DNA from: SYIM01 sp039800205
GTDB lineage: Bacteria; Pseudomonadota; Gammaproteobacteria; Burkholderiales; Burkholderiaceae_E
Assembly: GCA_039800205.1 (NCBI GenBank)
Contig: JBDLRB010000065.1
Location: 1 to 28,949 of the forward strand
Reading direction: 5' to 3'
Length of the DNA: 28,949 nt
Made by a program: the position numbers and the translations under genes. Positions 7,301 through 15,250 of the stretch are shown here, in pieces (position 1 is the first letter of the stretch; each line of letters begins with the position of its first letter). The notes beneath the pieces are model-generated. The model was not told the origin of the DNA. It worked only from the letters and a program-made list of their open reading frames with translations, and did not search any database.

Positions 7301-9024
7301 GCACCTCCCTTACCGAGGGCCCGCTCGAGCCCCACATCGAATATGGCTCGCGTGCCGATGACAAGCAGGAGCATCAACACCGTCTGAACGACACCGACCG
7401 CAGCAGCGAACTGATAGTTGCCTGCATCCATGTAATGCCAGGTCAATACGGAAAGCACCTGACTGCGATCGGAATAGAGGAGAATCGATGCAGACAGTTC
7501 CTTGATACTCATCAGCATCACGAAGAAGAAGACGGCGATCAGCGTGGGCTTGATCAGCGGGATGGTGATCCGCAGCATGGCCTGCACCGGCCCGGCGCCC
7601 GACATCCTCGCACTGGCTTCAAGATCCGAATGAATCTGAAGAATGCCCGAGTGGGACACGAGAATGCCGTAAGGAAGGAACTTGGCCACATAGGCAAAGA
7701 GCAAAATCCAGATCGTGCCGTAGAGCGGCGTCTGAAGGTAGGTCCAGACCAGCCCGATTCCGAACACGAGCCCCGGTACAGCCACGGGCAAGACCCCGAG
7801 GAAGGATAGCGAGCGTGTCGCGGGTCCGGGCGACCGGATCTCGGCATAGCTGATTGCGAAGCCGAGAAGCAGGCAGACCGCGCCAGACATCAGACCCAGC
7901 ACCACCGTATTGACCAGGGCCGTACGCACGTTCTCGATCTGGAAGATGTCACGATACTGATCAAGGGTCAGCACCTCCGGCGTGATCGTTGCTGCGCTGA
8001 ATTTCATGAACGAAGAGAGGATCAGCGCACCAAAGGGCAGGAGGTCGGCACACAGTACGTAAAAGGCGATCAGGGCCAACGCAATCGACGTGCCGACCCG
8101 GCCGAGCTTGAGCGGATTGCCGCGAAACCCCTTGCCCGACACGGTGACGTAGCGCTCGGACACGCGCGTGACTCGTCGCTGCATCCAGACGCCCGCGATG
8201 GTTACAAAGAGCAGGATCGTGCCCGATGCCGCCGCATGCGCACGATGAACCGGGAATTGGGTGGAATCCAGATAGATCTTCCAGGGCATGGTCGTGAAAC
8301 CGGCCGTGGTGCCGATGATCCCGGGGATCGTGTACATCTCGGCCGCGAGGATGAAGATCAGCAGGCCGGCTGCGAAGACTGAGGGCAGCGAGATCGGCAA
8401 AGTGATCCGGGCCAGCGTCGTCCAGGCGGAGGCACCGGATACACGAGCCGCCTCCTCCAGCGAGGAATCAACCTTTCGAAGACTGCCCGCGGTGAACAGA
8501 TACGCAAAGGGTGCGAAAAAGAGGGTCATCACCCAGACCACGCCCCCATAGGTCCAGATATTCGCGAGCGCGGGCGGTTGATCGAAGATCGTTCCGGCCA
8601 CTGCGCGCCAGGCCGCGTTCACAAAGCCGGTTTTTTCAGAGCCCAGCGCGATCCAGGCAATCAAACCGGTGAAGGGCGACAGGAACAGCGGCATGATGAT
8701 CAGCGTCTCGAGCGTACGCTTGAAGGGCAGATCGGTGCGACAGACCAGCATCGCCATCAAGACGCCCAGCAGCAGCGAGAAGGCCGTCACGATCACGGCC
8801 AGCCGGACGGCCTCCCACAAGGTCTCGAGGTACTCCCAGGACGTGTAGACGTTGATGACCGCCTGGAGGCTGCGCTCGGGAGACAGGCCAATCTTGGTCT
8901 CCTTGTAGAACGCAGCATCGATCGTGTAAACGAGGGGAACAAGCACGATCAAGACCACGACCAGCGCAACCACAATCCATCCCAGACTGGACGCCCAGGA
9001 TCGCCGCACTGCCAAGGCACGCAT
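7297..9024 (-). CDS. ABC transporter permease, fused double domain (FbpB-like)
   Basis: A 575-residue inner-membrane permease with two binding-protein-dependent transport domains in one chain, as in the FbpB/AfuB group. The first EAA loop reads EEAARVSGASAWTTLARITL and the second LEASARMSGAGPVQAM. About twelve hydrophobic segments are visible, the first at residues 15-40. The ATG at 9024 (MRALAVRR) is preferred; the longer frame would need a TTG at 9039. It lies 32 nt downstream of the binding-protein gene and pairs with the ATPase further along the operon. It is clearly paralogous to the permease at 13466-15220 over its whole length (for example LFLSPFTGLIAW, SAEMYTIPGI versus SAETYTIPGI). 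Confidence 0.93.
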   Translation of the reverse strand: MRALAVRRSWASSLGWIVVALVVVLIVLVPLVYTIDAAFYKETKIGLSPERSLQAVINVYTSWEYLETLWEAVRLAVIVTAFSLLLGVLMAMLVCRTDLPFKRTLETLIIMPLFLSPFTGLIAWIALGSEKTGFVNAAWRAVAGTIFDQPPALANIWTYGGVVWVMTLFFAPFAYLFTAGSLRKVDSSLEEAARVSGASAWTTLARITLPISLPSVFAAGLLIFILAAEMYTIPGIIGTTAGFTTMPWKIYLDSTQFPVHRAHAAASGTILLFVTIAGVWMQRRVTRVSERYVTVSGKGFRGNPLKLGRVGTSIALALIAFYVLCADLLPFGALILSSFMKFSAATITPEVLTLDQYRDIFQIENVRTALVNTVVLGLMSGAVCLLLGFAISYAEIRSPGPATRSLSFLGVLPVAVPGLVFGIGLVWTYLQTPLYGTIWILLFAYVAKFLPYGILVSHSGILQIHSDLEASARMSGAGPVQAMLRITIPLIKPTLIAVFFFVMLMSIKELSASILLYSDRSQVLSVLTWHYMDAGNYQFAAAVGVVQTVLMLLLVIGTRAIFDVGLERALGKGGA

Positions 9025-9056
9025 GCCTGCCCCCCCCAACTCAACTGCAACGACAA

Positions 9057-10133
9057 TCAGCGGCCATGCTCGCGCAGGGTCTTCGCCCAGAGATCAAGAT
9101 CCTTGCTGAAATTACGCTCCCAGCGCTTGACGTCCACTGGGTAAACCTCCTTGATCGGCTGGTACCAGCTTTCCTTCACGACACTGCGCTTGTCGTCAAC
9201 GCCTGTGAGGGTCGTGCGTGACCCGTACTTGAGTTGCAGCACCTCTGCGCCCTCGGCACTCATCGACCAGTTCTGGAACAGACGTGCGGCATGGGGACGC
9301 GGCGCGTACTTCGACACCGCCTGCCAGGAATTGCCGAACTCGGGCGTGGGTGAGGGACGGACCCACCGGATGGGCGCGCCGCGCTGGAAATGCGTGACCC
9401 CGATGCCTTCCCAAGTCCAGAAGGTGAAGTCATGCTCGCCCGCGATCACACGGTCCAGTCCCACCAGAACCTCGCCGTAAACGGCGGGCTTCTGCTCGGC
9501 GACTTTCTTCAGGAACTCGGGCCCGTACTCCTTGGCCATCTTGGGATCGAGAAACATGTGAAGACTGGCATAACAGGCGCCGCACTTCATCGTGGTAACT
9601 GCAAAGCGGCCCTTGAAGCGGGGATCCAGGACCCCTTTCCAACTGGAGGCCAGAATCTTGACTTCCTCAGGGGTGACCTTGTTGACGTTGTAGATGATGG
9701 CGTTGTCGGTGGTGTAGTTCGCGTAGGCGTGCTGCTTCATGCGGAAGATTTCAGGAATGCGGTCATGGAGCGGAACCTTCCATTCGGCCACATGGCCCTG
9801 CTCGATCAGGTCCTGCATGCTCGGGTAATCGCTGATGTGCAGCACATCGACCGCGTGGCGCTTCGCCTGCACTTCCTGGAGGAAGCGCTGATACTGCGCG
9901 ACACCGACGACCCTCAGGACTTCGACCTTGACGCCGGGGTACTTTTTCTCGAACTCGGCCGCAACCGCCTTCATCGCCTGAAGCGGCGCGCTCTCGTACC
10001 AGACCAGTTTGCCCTCTTTCTTGGCGGCCTCGTAGAGCTTGGCCTCGTCCATCGGAAAGGTCTGTGCCGATACGCTCAGCCCGCTGAAAGCCAATGCAAG
10101 CGCACCGAACCCGGCCGCAAATTTCGCAAGCAT
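9057..10133 (-). CDS. ABC transporter periplasmic binding protein (family of ferric-binding proteins), copy 1
   Basis: A 358-residue periplasmic solute-binding protein. The signal peptide is MLAKFAAGFGALALAFSGLS plus VSA, probably cut before Gln24. The mature part begins with DEAKLYEAAKKEGKLVWYES, typical of the FbpA/PotD-like fold. I do not see the adjacent tyrosine pair used for Fe(III) in FbpA, so annotating it as an iron transporter would be risky. An organic acid ligand is more consistent with the operon. A CGAC motif (Cys184, Cys187) is shared with the second copy. ATG 10133 has a strong AAGGAG at 10145-10140. It is the first gene of the minus-strand operon and faces the LysR gene. Confidence 0.92.
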   Translation of the reverse strand: MLAKFAAGFGALALAFSGLSVSAQTFPMDEAKLYEAAKKEGKLVWYESAPLQAMKAVAAEFEKKYPGVKVEVLRVVGVAQYQRFLQEVQAKRHAVDVLHISDYPSMQDLIEQGHVAEWKVPLHDRIPEIFRMKQHAYANYTTDNAIIYNVNKVTPEEVKILASSWKGVLDPRFKGRFAVTTMKCGACYASLHMFLDPKMAKEYGPEFLKKVAEQKPAVYGEVLVGLDRVIAGEHDFTFWTWEGIGVTHFQRGAPIRWVRPSPTPEFGNSWQAVSKYAPRPHAARLFQNWSMSAEGAEVLQLKYGSRTTLTGVDDKRSVVKESWYQPIKEVYPVDVKRWERNFSKDLDLWAKTLREHGR

Positions 10134-10256
10134 GGATGTCTCCTTTGAAAGATTGATCGACGTTTTTGTTGTTTTCAGAAATCCTACCCCCGGAATCAGC
10201 TATCGCACAATGGTTTATATAGGCATTTGAAATATGCCGAACTCGCATGGGTCAAG
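10134..10256 (-). promoter_or_regulatory. Divergent promoter region between lysR-type gene and catabolic operon
   Basis: The 123-nt gap separates the binding-protein gene (minus) from the LysR gene (plus). It is AT-richer than its surroundings. On the minus strand TATAAA (10219-10214) is a plausible -10 for the catabolic operon, with no good -35, as expected for an activator-dependent promoter. An alternative -35, TTGACC, lies at 10255-10250 but is followed by a spacer of only about 15 nt. The 17-bp inverted repeat listed separately sits directly upstream of the TATAAA. Promoter assignments come from inspection only. Confidence 0.5.
10222..10238. promoter_or_regulatory. Candidate LysR-type operator (inverted repeat)
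   Basis: The sequence GGCATTTGAAATATGCC has perfect 5-bp arms (GGCAT/ATGCC) around a 7-nt AT-rich centre. It lies 18 nt before the ATG of the LysR gene and just upstream of a TATAAA on the opposite strand. This is the typical place for a regulator to repress its own gene and activate the divergent operon. Binding is inferred from position and symmetry. Confidence 0.5.
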
Positions 10257-11213
10257 ATGGACATTCCTCGCCTCAAAGCGTTCATGCTCGCCTCGCGCCT
10301 CGGGAGCATGTCACGCGCTGCCGCAGAGCTCCGGATTGCACAACCCGCTCTGAGTCGGCAAATCCGCAAGCTCGAGCAGGAACTCGGTGTGCCGCTGCTG
10401 GTCCGTGAGGGCCGCGGCGTACGCAAGACCGAAGCGGGCGAGGCGCTGGCCCTCCGGGGCGAAGCATTGTTTCGAAATCTTCAGGAGACGGTCGAGGCGG
10501 TTCAGGCACACGCCGGCCGGCCCAGCGGAACGGTCACACTCGCCTTGCCCCCCGGGGCTGGCAAGACGCTTGCCCCCCAACTGATCACCCGCTACCGACA
10601 TCGTTTTCCGTCGGTCACACTTCGAATCCGCTCGGCCTTGTCGGGGTCGATCCGCGACTGGCTGACACGCAACGAGGTTGACGTCGCGCTGATCCACGAT
10701 CCGCCACGGATGCCCGAAGTAGAGATCCGTCCCCTGCTCGAGGAGGCGCAGTATCTGATCGCGCCCGCACAGGCCATGCTGGACGCGCTCCCCAAGCACG
10801 CGAGAAAACTGCCCCGCGAACCTCAATGGTCCGACCTGGCGGGGCTACCCCTGATCCTGCCCAGCCGGCTGCACGGATTGCGACAACTCATCGAGGACAC
10901 CGCAGCGCGCGAGCGCGTCGACCTTCAGGTCACCGAGGTCGACAATCTGGAGCTGATCAAGACGCTGGTCGAATCCGGGGCAGGGTACTCCGTCATGGCC
11001 TACAACGCCGCACAGGAGGAAGTCCGCCGCCGGGTCCTGCGGGCCATGCCCCTGTCCCCCACCCTCTCCTGGCAGCTCGCGCTCGCAACGCCGCGCAGGC
11101 AGCCCACCCGTGCGGCGGCCGAACTGATTCGTATGATCGAGACCCTGGTCGCCGAATTGATCGGCCAGGGTCTGTGGCGAGGTAGCCTGATCGAGCGCGG
11201 CGACCGGGGATAG
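10257..11213 (+). CDS. LysR-family transcriptional regulator
   Basis: A 318-residue LysR-type regulator. The N-terminal winged helix-turn-helix spans about residues 1-60, with FMLASRLGSMSRAAAELRIA and QPALSRQIRKLEQELGVPLL. A linker helix follows, then a type 2 periplasmic-binding-like effector domain from about residue 90. LysR regulators usually activate a divergent operon in the presence of a pathway metabolite, so the binding-protein/CoA-transferase operon is the likely target. The second transporter operon at 12345 could also be controlled. ATG 10257 gives the usual LysR N-terminus (MDIPRLKAF); a longer frame would need TTG at 10227, which would run through the inverted repeat. No clear Shine-Dalgarno site precedes the ATG. 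Confidence 0.94.
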   Translation: MDIPRLKAFMLASRLGSMSRAAAELRIAQPALSRQIRKLEQELGVPLLVREGRGVRKTEAGEALALRGEALFRNLQETVEAVQAHAGRPSGTVTLALPPGAGKTLAPQLITRYRHRFPSVTLRIRSALSGSIRDWLTRNEVDVALIHDPPRMPEVEIRPLLEEAQYLIAPAQAMLDALPKHARKLPREPQWSDLAGLPLILPSRLHGLRQLIEDTAARERVDLQVTEVDNLELIKTLVESGAGYSVMAYNAAQEEVRRRVLRAMPLSPTLSWQLALATPRRQPTRAAAELIRMIETLVAELIGQGLWRGSLIERGDRG

Positions 11214-11239
11214 CCCCCGACCATCCATCGCCCCCCGAC

Positions 11240-12118
11240 TCAGCCCGCGAAGGGCCGCTCGGCAATTCCGGCGACACCCGCATCCGCTGCAAACAGCCCG
11301 CCCGAAAGCGGGGCCGCAGCGAGAGACGCCTCTGATAGCGACAGGGTGGATGACGTGATGTAGAGCGTTCGCAGATCGGGCCCGCCAAAGCACACGCTGG
11401 TCGGCCGCTCACAAGGCACCTCGATCCAGCGATCGATCGTGCCATCCGGCCGGAATCGAACCACTCGATGTCCATGCACCTCGGCCACCCACAGGCCGCC
11501 CTCGGCATCGACCGTTGCGCCGTCGGGCCGACCCGCAAAGGCATGCCAGTCGACGAAGGTTTGGCGATGGCTCGCGACGCCGTTCACCGCATCGAATTCG
11601 TAGCGCCAGGTGATCTGTCGGGGCGAATCGTTGAAATAGAAATAACGGTCATCCGGACTGAAGCAGGGCCCATTCGAAATGACGATGTCCTGATCAATCT
11701 CGTGAAGCGAGAGATCCGGATCGAGACGGAACAAGCGCCCGATCGCGGACTTCACATTGCGATCCATCGTGCCCACCCAGAACCGACCTTGCCGGTCGCA
11801 TTTACCATCATTGAAACGCGCCTCGCCCAGTTCAAGACCGGGCGGCCGGATCCATTGTGGCTGGGCATCGGGCGTATCGAGCAGCGCGAGGCCGTTTCGG
11901 TAGGCCATCAAGAAACCGCCGCGCTCACGCAGCACGAACGAGCCAATCGGCTTACCCATGTCCCAGCGCTTGTGTTCTCCCGTGTGCACATCCAGTCGGT
12001 GCAGCGTGGGCCGGGCCACGTCGATCCAGTAGAGCGCCGATTCCGCCGCGCTCCAGACCGGACTCTCGCCCAAGACATCCTTGCAGTCCACGACGCATTG
12101 CGCTTGAGTCACACCCAT
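11240..12118 (-). CDS. SMP-30/gluconolactonase/regucalcin family hydrolase
   Basis: A 292-residue six-bladed beta-propeller of the SMP-30/LRE family. The metal ligands known from human SMP-30 line up: Glu18 (LGESPVW), Asn103 (RFNDGKCD), Asn149 (ISNGPCFS) and Asp199 (RPDGATVD). Family members hydrolyse sugar-acid or other lactones with a divalent metal. In this locus a lactone intermediate of the degraded acid is a reasonable substrate, but a sugar lactone is equally possible. ATG 12118 is preceded by a strong GGGAGGTG. It is convergent with the LysR gene, with only 26 nt between them and no visible terminator, and divergent from the second transporter operon. Confidence 0.93.
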   Translation of the reverse strand: MGVTQAQCVVDCKDVLGESPVWSAAESALYWIDVARPTLHRLDVHTGEHKRWDMGKPIGSFVLRERGGFLMAYRNGLALLDTPDAQPQWIRPPGLELGEARFNDGKCDRQGRFWVGTMDRNVKSAIGRLFRLDPDLSLHEIDQDIVISNGPCFSPDDRYFYFNDSPRQITWRYEFDAVNGVASHRQTFVDWHAFAGRPDGATVDAEGGLWVAEVHGHRVVRFRPDGTIDRWIEVPCERPTSVCFGGPDLRTLYITSSTLSLSEASLAAAPLSGGLFAADAGVAGIAERPFAG

Positions 12119-12150
12119 CCTGCACCTCCCATTGATTGGCTGTCCGCATC

Positions 12151-12187
12151 ACAGCCCGTGAGTATTTGCGAGCGTGAAGTGGGCTGT
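12151..12187. repeat. Inverted repeat ACAGCCC / GGGCTGT in intergenic region
   Basis: Perfect 7-bp arms at 12151-12157 and 12181-12187 are separated by 23 nt. They lie in the 226-nt gap between the SMP-30 gene and the second binding-protein gene. The spacing corresponds to about three helical turns between the arm centres, compatible with a dimer-binding operator. No U-tract follows, so a terminator is unlikely. No function is proven. Confidence 0.35.
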
Positions 12188-12238
12188 CAAACCCTTGCAT
12201 GGGCCAGTTGCGCGTCTGCATGGATCGCAATCGAAGGC

Positions 12239-12268
12239 TTGCCGCGCGCGTGGCAGCGTCGTTAGAAT
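12239..12268 (+). promoter_or_regulatory. Candidate sigma70 promoter for second transporter operon
   Basis: A -35-like TTGCCG (12239-12244) and a -10-like TAGAAT (12263-12268) are separated by 18 nt. Transcription would start near 12275 and give a leader of about 70 nt that contains two GTCGAC sites. Found by inspection only. Confidence 0.4.
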
Positions 12269-12280
12269 GGGCTGATCAAA

Positions 12281-12304
12281 GTCGACGACTTACGTATTGT
12301 CGAC
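12281..12304. repeat. Paired GTCGAC palindromes in the leader of the second operon
   Basis: GTCGAC occurs at 12281-12286 and again at 12299-12304, 18 nt apart start to start, with TACGTA between them at 12291-12296. Three short palindromes in 24 nt directly after the candidate promoter could be an operator, or could pair in the transcript. GTCGAC is not rare in a high-GC genome, so chance is possible. Confidence 0.3.
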
Positions 12305-12344
12305 ATCAAGACAACACAAAACCGGGCGCAATCAGGGAGGAGAT

Positions 12345-13457
12345 ATGACTCAGGATCAGCCGACAGGCCGCATTTCGGGGCTGCGCCGCCGTTGCATGAA
12401 GATTGCTGCAGCGGCGATCGGGATGACGACGTTTGCGCTTGTTCAGGCGCAGGACTTTCCTCGGGACACCGCAAAGCTCTACGAAGCCGCGCGCAAGGAA
12501 GGCAAGATCGTCTGGTACGAGGCTGCACCGCTCGAGCCCATGCAGGAACTGGCCAAGCGCTTCAACAAGCGCTACCCGGGGATCGCTGTTCAGCTGCTTC
12601 GAATTACCGGTCCGCAGCAATACCAGCGCTTCATGCAGGAGACACAAAACAAGCAGCACATCGCAGATATGTTGCTGCTGAGTGACCAGCCGCTGATGCA
12701 AGACCTGATCAAGCGCGGACACATCGCCGACTGGCAGGTTCCAACCCACACGCGTATTCCAGAGCCGTTTCGAATCGGCAATTTTGCTTACGCGCCCTAT
12801 ACGACGGACATTGCAATCGTCTACAACACCGAGCGGGTGACGCCCGAAGAGGTGAAGATTCTCGAGTCGAGCTGGAAGGGCGTACTCGATCCGCGCTTCA
12901 AGGATCGGTTTGCAGTGGTTCGCCGAAAATGCGGCGCATGTTATGCCGGCGTTCATATGTTCCTCGACCCAAAGCTTGCTGGCGAATATGGCGAGCCCTT
13001 TCTGAAGAGCGTGGCAGCACAACGGCCCAAGGTCTACAGTGATAACCCGATCGCGCTCGATCGAATCATCGCGGGCGAGCGTGATTTCGTCTTCTGGCTA
13101 TGGGAAGCGATCGCTGTCACGAAGTGGCAACAAGGCGCGCCCATTCGATGGGTTCGCCCAACACCGACCCCTGAATGGGGCAACAGCTGGAACGCGGTAT
13201 CGAAGTATGCGCCGCACCCGAATGCCGCGCGCCTCATGCAGATCTGGTTGTTGAGCGACGAGGGCGCTCAGGCCTTGCAGGACGTCTATGGCAGTGCGAC
13301 GACACTCACGGGCGTCACCGATACCCGCAAGGTGGTCAAGGAACCCTGGTACAAGCCGATCCAGAAGCGCTACGACATGGACTGGACCCGCTGGGGCGAG
13401 AATTACCAGAAGGACATGACGCTCTGGCAGGGCATCCAGGGTCAAACCTCCCGCTGA
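12345..13457 (+). CDS. ABC transporter periplasmic binding protein, copy 2
   Basis: A 370-residue paralogue of the binding protein at 9057-10133. Long near-identical blocks are shared: TPEEVKIL-SSWKGVLDPRFK, KCGACYA, RGAPIRWVRP versus QGAPIRWVRP, and GNSW-AVSKYAP. The N-terminus differs: GLRRRCMKIAAAAIG has a twin-arginine-like RRRCMK before the hydrophobic stretch, with likely cleavage after VQA. Tat export is possible but Sec is not excluded. The CGAC cysteines are residues 196 and 199. ATG 12345 is preceded by AGGGAGG (12334-12340). The permease follows 8 nt downstream but there is no ATPase in this operon. The ligand is unknown, presumably related to that of copy 1. Confidence 0.93.
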   Translation: MTQDQPTGRISGLRRRCMKIAAAAIGMTTFALVQAQDFPRDTAKLYEAARKEGKIVWYEAAPLEPMQELAKRFNKRYPGIAVQLLRITGPQQYQRFMQETQNKQHIADMLLLSDQPLMQDLIKRGHIADWQVPTHTRIPEPFRIGNFAYAPYTTDIAIVYNTERVTPEEVKILESSWKGVLDPRFKDRFAVVRRKCGACYAGVHMFLDPKLAGEYGEPFLKSVAAQRPKVYSDNPIALDRIIAGERDFVFWLWEAIAVTKWQQGAPIRWVRPTPTPEWGNSWNAVSKYAPHPNAARLMQIWLLSDEGAQALQDVYGSATTLTGVTDTRKVVKEPWYKPIQKRYDMDWTRWGENYQKDMTLWQGIQGQTSR

Positions 13458-13465
13458 ATGACTCG

Positions 13466-15220
13466 ATGAGCGCGACGCTCGCCGCCCGACCTCCGGACGG
13501 ACACGAACAGGGCAAGACGCCTGTCCGTGTCGCCGGAGAGACATTGCTGTGGCTCATTGTCGCGTTATTCGTCTTTGCAGTGGCCGTGGTCCCGCTGCTC
13601 TACACGATCGACTCGGCGTTCTACAAAGAAACGCAGTTTGGGCTCGACGAGCAACGCAGCCTCGAGGCCGTCCTCAATGTCTACGCGAGTTCGAAGTACC
13701 TGAGGATGCTGGGGTCGGCGCTTCTGCTCGCGGCCATGGTTACCGTCTTCGCTCTGGTGGCGGGCGTGTCGATGGCCTTTCTGGTCGGGCGAACCGATCT
13801 GCCCGGCCGCGGGCCGTTCGATGTTCTGATTATCGTACCGATGTTCCTTTCGCCCTTTACCGGACTGATTGCCTGGATGGTCCTGGGGTCCGAACGCACC
13901 GGTTTCATTAACGTTGCGATCATCGGACTGATGAAGCAGATCGGCATCACCAGCGCGCCGTGGATTGATGTCTGGACCTTCTGGGGCGTGGTCTGGGTCA
14001 TGGCCCTCTTCTACACGCCTTACGCCTACCTGTTCACGATCAACAACCTCCGGGCCATGGACTCGTCGCTCGAGGAGTCCGCGCGCATGAGCGGCGCCTC
14101 CGCCCTGCAATCCGTGGTCCGGATCACCTTGCCGATGATGCTGCCCTCGTTTTTTGCCGCTGGGCTGCTGATTTTCGTTCTCTCGGCAGAGACCTACACC
14201 ATTCCCGGCATTGTCGGTTCGACCGCGGGCTTCACCACCCTCCCCTGGCAGGTCTATCTTGATTCAACGGTTGCGCCGCTCCATCGTGCACACGCGGCCG
14301 CCGGGGGAACGATGCTGCTCTGGGTCACGATCGGCGGCATCATCCTGCAACGCCGGATGACCCGTGTGGCCGAGCGCTTCGTCACGATCGGGGGCAAGGG
14401 GCGGCGCAGTCGCCCCATTGAGCTGGGCCGCTGGCGATGGCCCGCCTTCAGCATGGTGACCCTCTACGTGCTCTGCTCGGTCGTGCTCCCCCTGGCCGCA
14501 CTGCTCGTTTATTCATTGATGAAATACAGCTCGACCCGCTTCACGCTGGATCTGTTCACCGTCAAACACTACATCGACCTGTTCGCCTTACCCAACACGC
14601 GTGAAGCACTCATCAACACGCTGCAGTTGGGTCTGATGGCAGGTGCAATCTGCGTGCTCATCGGCAGCATCATCAGCCATGCGGAACTGCGCCGGCCCTC
14701 GCGACTGACGGCACTGGTCGCCTTCATCGGTGTCCTTCCGGTCGCGGTACCAGGGATCGTGTACGGGATTGGCCTGATGTGGACCTACCTGCAAACGCCC
14801 ATTTACGGCACCATCTGGGTGCTGCTTCTTGCCTATCTGGCCAAATTCACGCCTTATGCGATTCTGCTGACGCGATCCGGAATTCTTCAGATCAACCGCG
14901 AACTCGAGGAATGTGCCCGCACGTGCGGCGCCAGCGGATTGCAGACGCTTCGACGCATCACGCTCCCGATCCTGAAGCCGGCCATGATTGCAGTGTTCTT
15001 TTTCGTCATGCTCCAGAGTATCAAGGAGCTCTCCGCCTCGGCGCTCCTGGCCTCCGAGCGGGGGCCGGTCCTGTCGGTGCTGACCTGGAGCTATATGGAA
15101 TCCGGAAGCTTTCAGTTCGCTGCTGCGGTCGGACTGCTCCAGTCCCTGATCATGGTCGGTGTGCTGATTCTCACCCGCTCGATCTTCGGCATTCGCCTTG
15201 AGCGCGCCGGCAAGCATTGA
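13466..15220 (+). CDS. ABC transporter permease, fused double domain, copy 2
   Basis: A 584-residue inner-membrane permease with two transport domains, paralogous to the one at 7297-9024. EAA loops read LEESARMSGASALQSVVRIT and LEECARTCGASGLQTLRRIT. The ATG at 13466 (MSATLAARPPDG) lies 8 nt after the stop of the binding-protein gene. The open frame extends further back, to 13175, but that part overlaps the binding-protein gene out of frame and looks non-coding. No ATP-binding gene accompanies this copy, so it probably uses the ATPase at 3817-4884 or one elsewhere (inference). Confidence 0.93.
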   Translation: MSATLAARPPDGHEQGKTPVRVAGETLLWLIVALFVFAVAVVPLLYTIDSAFYKETQFGLDEQRSLEAVLNVYASSKYLRMLGSALLLAAMVTVFALVAGVSMAFLVGRTDLPGRGPFDVLIIVPMFLSPFTGLIAWMVLGSERTGFINVAIIGLMKQIGITSAPWIDVWTFWGVVWVMALFYTPYAYLFTINNLRAMDSSLEESARMSGASALQSVVRITLPMMLPSFFAAGLLIFVLSAETYTIPGIVGSTAGFTTLPWQVYLDSTVAPLHRAHAAAGGTMLLWVTIGGIILQRRMTRVAERFVTIGGKGRRSRPIELGRWRWPAFSMVTLYVLCSVVLPLAALLVYSLMKYSSTRFTLDLFTVKHYIDLFALPNTREALINTLQLGLMAGAICVLIGSIISHAELRRPSRLTALVAFIGVLPVAVPGIVYGIGLMWTYLQTPIYGTIWVLLLAYLAKFTPYAILLTRSGILQINRELEECARTCGASGLQTLRRITLPILKPAMIAVFFFVMLQSIKELSASALLASERGPVLSVLTWSYMESGSFQFAAAVGLLQSLIMVGVLILTRSIFGIRLERAGKH

Positions 15221-15250
15221 CCCTCATTCCGTACCGCGGAGCCTCTTCCC

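Noticed and set aside
7297..10133. A plain ferric iron ABC transporter.
   Set aside because: The families match, but the operon is filled with CoA-metabolism genes and the binding protein lacks the obvious tyrosine pair. Left as unknown ligand.
13175..13465. N-terminal extension of the second permease by 97 residues.
   Set aside because: It overlaps the binding-protein gene in another frame, lacks membrane features and is absent from the paralogous permease. ATG 13466 fits.
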